Shown in pieces: positions 58,804-64,000 of a stretch of DNA of 64,000 nucleotides. The stretch comes from Streptomyces sp. CG 926 (GTDB lineage: Bacteria; Actinomycetota; Actinomycetes; Streptomycetales; Streptomycetaceae). The DNA lies in assembly GCF_003148825.1 (NCBI RefSeq), contig NZ_QGGZ01000007.1, positions 62,001 through 126,000 on the forward strand, read 5' to 3'. The notes beneath the pieces were generated by a model that was not told the origin of the DNA, did no database searches, and was given only the letters and a program-made list of their open reading frames with translations. Position 1 is the stretch's first letter. The number at the start of each line of letters is the position of its first letter. The translations under genes were made by a program, and so were the position numbers.

Positions 58804-59025
58804 TCAGAGGGCGGCCATCTTGGTGTAGGGACTCAGGATTCGCTTCTGGACCGAACCGAAGTCGACGAGAACAGCGATCCCCTCCTCGATTCCGACGACA
58901 CGGCCGAGGCCGTGCTCATCGTGGGTAACCCGGTCGCCGACGTTGAACTGCCGGATGGGCTGTTCCACGGGGGCCTTGAACGGGCTGGACGGCAAATGGC
59001 GGCGAGGTACTGCTGACTTTGTCAT
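58804..59025 (-). CDS. small CarD/KOW-like protein
   Basis: The product has 73 residues: a basic N-terminal third, then FNVGDRVTHDEHGLGRVVGIEEGIAVLVDFGSVQKRILSPY, a small beta-barrel of the CarD/KOW type. Similar short proteins are common and conserved in streptomycetes, without a defined role. Binding to RNA polymerase or RNA is a guess from the fold. Confidence 0.75.
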   Translation of the reverse strand: MTKSAVPRRHLPSSPFKAPVEQPIRQFNVGDRVTHDEHGLGRVVGIEEGIAVLVDFGSVQKRILSPYTKMAAL

Positions 59026-59162
59026 TGGAACCAGTATGCGCCCCATAGGCCGCCGCGCGGTCCGCCGTTCGGATCTCAATTCCAGCACCATCCGTACCGG
59101 CGGCGACAGCGGGCGGCCGCCACGGCATCGTCGTGCCCGGTCAGACCGCGTGGGAGAGCGCG

Positions 59163-60209
59163 TCAGTCGTCCGGGTCGGCCCGGTCCAAGGCCGGCCGCA
59201 GCCCTGGGGCCGACTCGGTGAGGAGGTAGTCGGCGACCGCCGTGTCCGTGACCAGACTGGTCACCAGACCCGACCTCAGCACGGCCCCGATCGCGGAGGC
59301 CTTGCGCAGCCCGCCCGCGATCGCCACGACCTCGGGGATCCGCCGCAGCCGGTCCGCCTCCACGGTGATGCACCGCTCGCCGAGGTCCCGGCCCACACGA
59401 CGCCCCTCGGAGTCGAACAGGTGGGCGGACATCTCCGCCGCCACACCCAACGAGGCGTAGTGCTCCCGCTCCTCGTCGGTCAGCATGTCGTGCACGGTCG
59501 AGATGCCCGGCTCCCACGAACCGATGGAGACGGCCGCGACGGTCACCTTGTCGAAGTACTCGAAGGCCCGTGCGATCCCCGTCTGGCTGCGCAGCGCGGC
59601 CGCGGTCGCCGGATCGGGCAGCAGCATCGGCGCGTAGATCGGGTGCGCGTCACCGCCCGAGACCTGGGCGGCCCGGCGTACGGCCTCGACCGAACCGCGC
59701 TCGGCGGTCCCCGCGTCGTACACGCCGGTCAGCTGCACCACGGTGCACTGCGGCAGCCGGTGCAGGGAGGCGGCCATGTGAATGGTCGACCGCCCCCACG
59801 CCAGGCCCAGTACGTCGCCCTCGTTCACGAGCTCGCCCAGCAGATCGGCGGCGACCGCACCCAGGTTCTCCGGGTCGGGCGCGTCCTCGGTGGCGTCGGC
59901 GGGCGACTCCACGACGACGGCGTGCCGAAGGCCGTACCGGGCCCTGAGCGCGTCCGAGCGCTCGGCGTCGAGCTCGGCCGGTACCCGGATCTCGATCCGT
60001 ACGAGGTCACGTTCGAGGGCGGTCTCCAGGACCCTGGCCACCTTGAAGCGGCTCACGCCGAACTCCTCGGCGATCTGGATCTTGGACTTTCCCTCCAGGT
60101 AGAAGCGGCGCGCCATGGCCGCCGCCTGCACCAGCTCCGCGGGTCCCATCCGCAGGGCTGACCGTCCCGCCGACATTGCAGACACCGCGTTCTCCTCACT
60201 GCTGTTCAC
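59163..60209 (-). CDS. SorC-family sugar-binding transcriptional regulator
   Basis: The protein has 348 residues. The HTH (ARRFYLEGKSKIQIAEEFGVSRFKVARVLETAL) is followed by a sugar-phosphate-isomerase-like effector domain (GLAWGRSTIHMAASLHRLP, GGLRKASAIGAVLRSGLVTSLVTDTAVADYLL). Such proteins respond to phosphorylated sugars. GTG start. A pair of nested inverted repeats lies 40-84 bases upstream, suggesting autoregulation. It is next to rpe, so a pentose-phosphate or related signal is possible. Confidence 0.87.
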   Translation of the reverse strand: MNSSEENAVSAMSAGRSALRMGPAELVQAAAMARRFYLEGKSKIQIAEEFGVSRFKVARVLETALERDLVRIEIRVPAELDAERSDALRARYGLRHAVVVESPADATEDAPDPENLGAVAADLLGELVNEGDVLGLAWGRSTIHMAASLHRLPQCTVVQLTGVYDAGTAERGSVEAVRRAAQVSGGDAHPIYAPMLLPDPATAAALRSQTGIARAFEYFDKVTVAAVSIGSWEPGISTVHDMLTDEEREHYASLGVAAEMSAHLFDSEGRRVGRDLGERCITVEADRLRRIPEVVAIAGGLRKASAIGAVLRSGLVTSLVTDTAVADYLLTESAPGLRPALDRADPDD

Positions 60210-60248
60210 ACTCTCGACTCGCCGTTCATCCTGTCAGATCCGACGGCC

Positions 60249-60293
60249 GTTGATCAGCCTGGACAGCTCCCGTTCACCGAGCTGTTCATCAAC
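60249..60293. promoter_or_regulatory. nested inverted repeat upstream of the SorC-type regulator
   Basis: GTTGAT (60249-60254) faces ATCAAC (60288-60293), and inside ACAGCT (60263-60268) faces AGCTGT (60280-60285). Two nested palindromic pairs in the short gap between rpe and the regulator suggest an operator for a tetrameric regulator such as SorC proteins. The inner spacing is 11 bp. Confidence 0.45.
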
Positions 60294-60300
60294 GCTTGGT

Positions 60301-60987
60301 TCAGTGGTCGCAAGCCCACGGTGCGGCTGCGATCGCCGCACCCGCCTGCTCACGCAGCGTACGCACGGCCGTGGCCGGATCGACCGCTCCGTAGACCGCG
60401 CTGCCCGCCACGAAGACGTCCGCGCCGGCCTCGGCGCAGCGCTCGATGGTCGAGGCCGAGACCCCGCCGTCCACCTGGAGCCACAGCTCCAGACCGTGCT
60501 TGGAGATCAGCTCCCGGGTGCGGCGGATCTTGGGGAGCATGATGTCGAGAAAGGGCTGGCCGCCGAAGCCGGGCTCGACCGTCATGATCAGCAGCATGTC
60601 GAGCTCGGGGAGGATGTCCTCGTACTGTTCGATCGGCGTCGCGGGCTTGAGCGCCATCGAGGCGCGCGCCCCCTTGGCCCGGATCTCCCGCGCGAGCCGC
60701 ACGGGCGCGGCGGCGGCCTCGGCGTGGAAGGTGACCGAGCCCGCTCCGGCCTCCACGTACTGCGGGGCCCAGCGGTCCGGGTTCTCGATCATCAGGTGAA
60801 GGTCCAGCGGGATGTCCGTGGCCCTGCTCAGGGATTCCACGATCGGCATTCCGAGGGTGAGGTTCGGGACGAAGTGGTTGTCCATCACATCGACGTGCAG
60901 CCAGTCGGCCCCCTCGACGGCCTTCGCCTCCTCGGCGAGTCGGGCGAAGTCGGCGGACAGGATGCTGGGATAAATCTGAGCGGCCAT
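60301..60987 (-). CDS. rpe: ribulose-phosphate 3-epimerase
   Basis: The enzyme has 228 residues and interconverts ribulose-5-phosphate and xylulose-5-phosphate. It has the full set of family motifs: QIYPSILSADFARL, LHVDVMDNHFVPNLTLG, DLHLMIENP, MTVEPGFGGQPF with catalytic Asp/His partners, and QVDGGVSASTI with the phosphate loop VAGSAVYG. It lies downstream of fmt-rsmB on the same strand, the usual actinomycete order. Confidence 0.95.
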   Translation of the reverse strand: MAAQIYPSILSADFARLAEEAKAVEGADWLHVDVMDNHFVPNLTLGMPIVESLSRATDIPLDLHLMIENPDRWAPQYVEAGAGSVTFHAEAAAAPVRLAREIRAKGARASMALKPATPIEQYEDILPELDMLLIMTVEPGFGGQPFLDIMLPKIRRTRELISKHGLELWLQVDGGVSASTIERCAEAGADVFVAGSAVYGAVDPATAVRTLREQAGAAIAAAPWACDH

Positions 60988-61138
60988 GCCCCAAGCCTGC
61001 CATGCCCCCACCGGGTTCCGGCCACGACCCCGCAAGTCGCCCCACACAGCGCAGGACGGGACGCCCGGCCGCGGTACAGCGGGGACGACAGGACGCCGGA
61101 GCGCCGCCGGGGGCGGGATCCGGCCGGGCGGTGCGGCG

Positions 61139-61161
61139 GGGGCTCCGGGGACGGGAGCCCC
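61139..61161 (-). terminator. hairpin between rsmB and rpe
   Basis: GGGGCTCC and GGAGCCCC form an 8-bp stem with a 7-base loop, 48 bases after the rsmB stop on the minus strand. It may end or weaken transcription before rpe. The rest of the 220-base gap shows nothing else. Confidence 0.5.
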
Positions 61162-61208
61162 TTGATCGCCATCAGGGCCCCCGCCCGGAAGGCCCGCCGC
61201 TCGCGCGG

Positions 61209-62684
61209 CTAGGCCGTGCGCCTCAGCAGTGCCAGGTACATCGCGTCCGTGCCGTGCAGGTGGGGCCACAGCTGGACGTCCGGGCCGTCGCCCAGGGCCG
61301 GGACGCCCTGCATGAAGGGCCGTGCGTCGATCAGTTCCGCGGACACCGGGGAGTGGCCCGCGCCGCGGCCCTTCAGGACGTCTTCCACGACGACCCGGGT
61401 CTCCGCCAGGTGCGGGGAGCACGTCGCGTAGCCCACGACGCCGCCCACCCGCACCGCCGACAACGCCTCGCGCAGCAGCCCGCGCTGGAGCGGCGAGAAG
61501 CCCTCCAGGTCCTCCGGGCGGCGGCGCCAGCGGGCCTCCGGTCGGCGGCGCAGTGCGCCCAGGCCCGAGCAGGGCACGTCCATCAGGACACGGTCGAAGG
61601 AATCCGGCAGCCAGGCCGGGCGGGTGCCGTCGGCCGCGATGACCTGGTACGGGCCCGGGTTGCCCGCGAGCGAGCGCTCCACGAGCCGTGCCCGGTGCGG
61701 CTGCTTCTCCGAGGCCAGCAGGAACGCCCCGCGCTGCGCCGCGAGCGCCGCGAGCAGTGCCGCCTTGCCGCCGGGGCCCGCGCAGCCGTCGAGCCAGCGC
61801 TCGTCACGGCCCTCGATCGGTACGGCCGCCAAGGCCATGGCGACCAGCTGGCTGCCCTCGTCCTGCACACCCGCGCGGCCGTCGCGGACCGCTTCCAGGG
61901 CGCCCGGTTCGCCGCCCTCGGCCATCCGGACGGCGTACGGCGACCAGCGGCCCGGCAGCGCCGACTCCTCGCCGACCGCCTCCAGCAGCTCCTCCGGCGT
62001 GGACCGGCCCGGGCGGGCCACCAGGGTCACCTCGGGCCGTTCGTTGTCGGCCTCCAGCAGGTCCTCGATGCCCGCGCGCCCGCCGCCCAGCGCGTCCCAC
62101 AGGGCGCTGACGACCCACGTGGGGTGCGAGTGGTACACCGCCAGGTGTTCCTCGGCGTCGTCCTCGTAGGGCGGGGCGACGCGCTCCAGCCAGCCGTCGA
62201 GGTCGTGCGCGGCGATCTTCCGCAGGACGGCGTTCACGAACTTGGCGCGCCCGTCCCCGAGCACCACCCGGGCCAGTTCCACGCTCGCCGAGACCGCCGC
62301 GTGGGTGGGGATGCGGGTGCCGAGCAGCTGGTGGGCGCCGAGCGAGAGCACGTCCAGCACCGGCGGGTCGACCTCCCGCAGCGGGCGGTCGATGCACGCC
62401 TTGATGACGGCGTCGTAGGTGCCCTGGCGGCGCAGCGTCCCGTAGACCAGCTCGGTGGCCAGTGCCGCGTCACGCGCTTCGAACTTCTCGTCCTGGCGGG
62501 CCTTCTTGAGCAGCGGAGGCAGCACGAGGTTGGCGTAGGCGTCGCGTTCGTCCACCGCCCGCAGCACCTCGAAGGCCAGCATCCGCACGGGGTCCTTCTG
62601 GGGCCGACGGTACGGCTTGGCCTGCTTGCCACCCGCGCCTGCGGGGGCAGGCTTGCGACGGGGCTGACGGGGCTGTTCGCTCAC
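61209..62684 (-). CDS. rsmB: 16S rRNA (cytosine-C5) methyltransferase RsmB
   Basis: The protein has 491 residues. A basic tail (1-35) precedes a NusB-like RNA-binding domain (about 35-170). The methyltransferase domain follows, with DGCAGPGGKAALLAAL (AdoMet), the nucleophile Cys pair in MDVPCSGLGALRRRPEARWR and GYATCSPHLAETRVV. It modifies a 16S rRNA cytosine (C967 in E. coli numbering). GTG start; it is downstream of fmt, separated by a hairpin and a 9-bp tandem repeat. Confidence 0.93.
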   Translation of the reverse strand: MSEQPRQPRRKPAPAGAGGKQAKPYRRPQKDPVRMLAFEVLRAVDERDAYANLVLPPLLKKARQDEKFEARDAALATELVYGTLRRQGTYDAVIKACIDRPLREVDPPVLDVLSLGAHQLLGTRIPTHAAVSASVELARVVLGDGRAKFVNAVLRKIAAHDLDGWLERVAPPYEDDAEEHLAVYHSHPTWVVSALWDALGGGRAGIEDLLEADNERPEVTLVARPGRSTPEELLEAVGEESALPGRWSPYAVRMAEGGEPGALEAVRDGRAGVQDEGSQLVAMALAAVPIEGRDERWLDGCAGPGGKAALLAALAAQRGAFLLASEKQPHRARLVERSLAGNPGPYQVIAADGTRPAWLPDSFDRVLMDVPCSGLGALRRRPEARWRRRPEDLEGFSPLQRGLLREALSAVRVGGVVGYATCSPHLAETRVVVEDVLKGRGAGHSPVSAELIDARPFMQGVPALGDGPDVQLWPHLHGTDAMYLALLRRTA

Positions 62685-62703
62685 GTGAAAGGTGCTCCGG
62701 GGT

Positions 62704-62775
62704 TACGAGTGCTACGAGTGCTACGGGTCTTGCGGGTCGTACGAGTCCTGCGGATGCTGCTGGTGCTGCGGGTGG
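62704..62775. repeat. eight tandem 9-bp units between fmt and rsmB
   Basis: Units of the form TRCGRGTSC run in exact 9-bp phase: the first two are identical (TACGAGTGC), and later ones drift (TACGGGTCT, TGCGGGTCG, TACGAGTCC, TGCGGATGC, TGCTGGTGC, TGCGGGTGG). They lie in the untranslated gap on the fmt-rsmB transcript. Copy number may vary between strains. Confidence 0.8.
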
Positions 62776-62781
62776 GACGCG

Positions 62782-62805
62782 GGGGCGTCCGCGCTCGGAC
62801 GCCCC
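62782..62805 (-). terminator. hairpin just after fmt
   Basis: GGGGCGTCCG pairs perfectly with CGGACGCCCC (10 bp) around a CGCT loop, 5 bases after the fmt stop on the minus strand. It is either a terminator or a partial one that lowers rsmB expression. Confidence 0.75.
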
Positions 62806-62810
62806 ACCGA

Positions 62811-63755
62811 TCAGCCTACGTCGGCTCCGCCGAGCCGCTCGCCCGGTGCGATCCGGACCCCGCGGGCCCAGTCGGCGGCCCGCATCGGCTTCTTGCCCTG
62901 CGGCTGCACCCACAGCAGTTCCACGGCGTGCGAGCCGGTGCCGACGTACACGTTGTTCTTGGCGGGGGACAGCGCGCCCGGCTCCAGGTCGGTCCGGTCC
63001 GGCACCAGGCCCAGCGAGATCAGCTTGAGGCGCTCCCCACGGAAGACGGTCCAGGCGCCCGGCGCGGGCGTGCAGCCGCGCACCACGCGGTCGGCGCGCA
63101 TCGCGGGGGCGGTCCAGTCGATCCGGGCGTCCTCCACGGTGATCTTGGGCGCGTGGGAGATCCCCTCCTGGGGCTGCTCGACGGCGCGCAGGGTGCCGTC
63201 CTCGATGCCGTCCATGGTGGCGGCGAGCAGTCCGGACCCGGCGAAGGCGAGGCGGGTGAGCAGATCGCCGCTGGTGTCGGTGGGCCGGATCTCCTCGGTG
63301 AGGACGCCGTAGACCGGGCCGGTGTCCAGGCCCTCCTCGATCCGGAAGGTGGAGGCTCCGGTGACCTGGTCCCCCGCGATGATCGACTGCTGGACGGGCG
63401 CGGCTCCGCGCCAAGCGGGCAGCAGCGAGAAGTGCAGGTTGACCCAGCCGTGCCGGGGGATGTCGAGGGCGCTCTTGGGGAGCAGCGCGCCGTAGGCCAC
63501 GACCGGGCAGCAGTCCGGGTCGATCTCGCGCAGCCGGGCCTGGAAGTCGGGGTCGCGGGGGCGGGCGGGCTTGAGCACCTCGATGCCCGCTTCCTCGGCG
63601 CGTTCGGCGACCGGGCTGGCGACGAGGCGGCGGCCGCGACCGGCGGGTGCGTCGGGCCGGGTGATGACGGCGGCGACCTCGTGCCGCCCGGAGGCGATCA
63701 GGGCGTCCAGGGCGGGTACGGCGACCTCGGGGGTGCCTGCGAAGACGAGCTTCAC
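62811..63755 (-). CDS. fmt: methionyl-tRNA formyltransferase
   Basis: The enzyme has 314 residues and formylates initiator Met-tRNA using 10-formyl-tetrahydrofolate. VFAGTPEVAVPALDAL starts the hydrolase-like fold; the catalytic motif is NLHFSLLPAWRGAAPVQQSI; the C-terminal tRNA-binding domain has PAPGAWTVFRGERLKL. GTG start with GAGG upstream. It is the first gene of the fmt-rsmB-rpe block. Confidence 0.95.
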   Translation of the reverse strand: MKLVFAGTPEVAVPALDALIASGRHEVAAVITRPDAPAGRGRRLVASPVAERAEEAGIEVLKPARPRDPDFQARLREIDPDCCPVVAYGALLPKSALDIPRHGWVNLHFSLLPAWRGAAPVQQSIIAGDQVTGASTFRIEEGLDTGPVYGVLTEEIRPTDTSGDLLTRLAFAGSGLLAATMDGIEDGTLRAVEQPQEGISHAPKITVEDARIDWTAPAMRADRVVRGCTPAPGAWTVFRGERLKLISLGLVPDRTDLEPGALSPAKNNVYVGTGSHAVELLWVQPQGKKPMRAADWARGVRIAPGERLGGADVG

Positions 63756-64000
63756 TGGGGGACTACCTCGCTAATCTCGGCTGTCAGCAGCGCACCAGTC
63801 TATGGGGCGCCCGTCGGGCCGCCCACCTGTGGTGCCGAGGGGGCGTACGCACACGCGCGCGCCTCTCGCATATGCCGACACGCCCCCACAGCGTGACCTG
63901 GGCGACGGGTGGCGCGTTGTCAAGAGAGATTGACCAAAACGGGCCGCGTGTGAACGGTGTCTGCGGCCCGATCCGCCCTTCAGCACCGGTTCGAGAGGCT
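63756..64000. other. upstream region of fmt, no gene recognised
   Basis: I see no convincing gene end or start here. On the minus strand TTGACA (63923-63918) and CAGGTC (63900-63895), 17 bases apart, are a weak promoter candidate that would give a leader of about 130 bases. The last bases could belong to the end of a minus-strand gene outside the window, but the frame cannot be settled. Confidence 0.3.

Noticed and set aside
61002..63896. Very long plus-strand open frame opposite rsmB and fmt
   Set aside because: It is a G+C-driven mirror frame. The minus strand holds unmistakable RsmB and Fmt motifs, and the plus-strand translation is low-complexity Arg/Gly/Ala with no family features.
63771..63986. 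Small minus-strand open frame upstream of fmt
   Set aside because: It has no ribosome site, biased Arg/Gly composition and overlaps the likely fmt promoter.

Overview
The window is typical Streptomyces (or close actinomycete) chromosome. It has very high G+C, GTG starts are common, genes are separated by strong GC-rich hairpins, and the gene families are those of this genus: a GH18 chitinase under 12-bp direct repeats, an ECF41 sigma factor, a ROK repressor, GuaB1, an RNase Sa/barstar pair and a SpoIIE/STAS partner-switching module. I see no tRNA, rRNA, CRISPR array, phage or intact insertion sequence.

Left part (1-11,700): the 5' tip of riboflavin synthase and ribD behind an FMN riboswitch (minus strand); a secreted multi-domain chitinase; an ECF41 sigma factor with its NAD(P)-binding partner gene; a ROK repressor divergent from an MFS transporter with a perfect operator palindrome between them; a uracil/xanthine permease; and three poorly characterised small genes.

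Lysine block (11,750-18,540): davB (L-lysine 2-monooxygenase) and davA (5-aminovaleramide amidase) form a minus-strand operon. A cationic-amino-acid-type permease co-transcribed with an Lrp/AsnC regulator lies nearby. The control regions of davA and of the permease share CGATYGTTGCG-type repeats, which suggests one Lrp-controlled lysine-use regulon. A GST-like fragment gene and a GNAT gene lie between them.

Middle (18,541-30,200): an SGNH esterase, a secreted-repeat lipoprotein, a LytTR regulator / small protein / sodium:solute symporter / LytS-type kinase set, GuaB1, XdhC translationally joined to a catalytically dead IS701-type transposase homologue, and a TMEM175 channel.

Main island (30,317-54,009): 24 consecutive minus-strand genes with gaps of at most 80 bp and many 1-19 bp overlaps, from one candidate promoter near 54,060 to one strong hairpin at 30,265-30,292. 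It combines carbonyl chemistry (three DJ-1/PfpI proteins, a VOC protein, a benzoylformate-decarboxylase-like ThDP enzyme, a GMC oxidoreductase, an aldehyde dehydrogenase, a three-subunit molybdenum hydroxylase, an F420-reductase-like protein), four SnoaL/NTF2-like proteins, two carbohydrate proteins (GlgX and an AGE-type barrel), and signalling (two STAS proteins, an RsbW-like kinase, a SpoIIE phosphatase, a MinD-like ATPase, a cNMP-sensor histidine kinase). Divergent from its head is a UBP-type zinc finger gene overlapping a response-regulator/thioredoxin-reductase fusion, whose receiver is a plausible partner of the orphan kinase at the far end. This is the best candidate here for an undescribed system.

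Right part (56,400-64,000): an unknown gene, an ABM-fold protein coupled to a truncated haemoglobin, a lipoprotein ribonuclease with its barstar inhibitor, a small CarD/KOW-like protein, a SorC-type regulator, and the conserved fmt-rsmB-rpe block.
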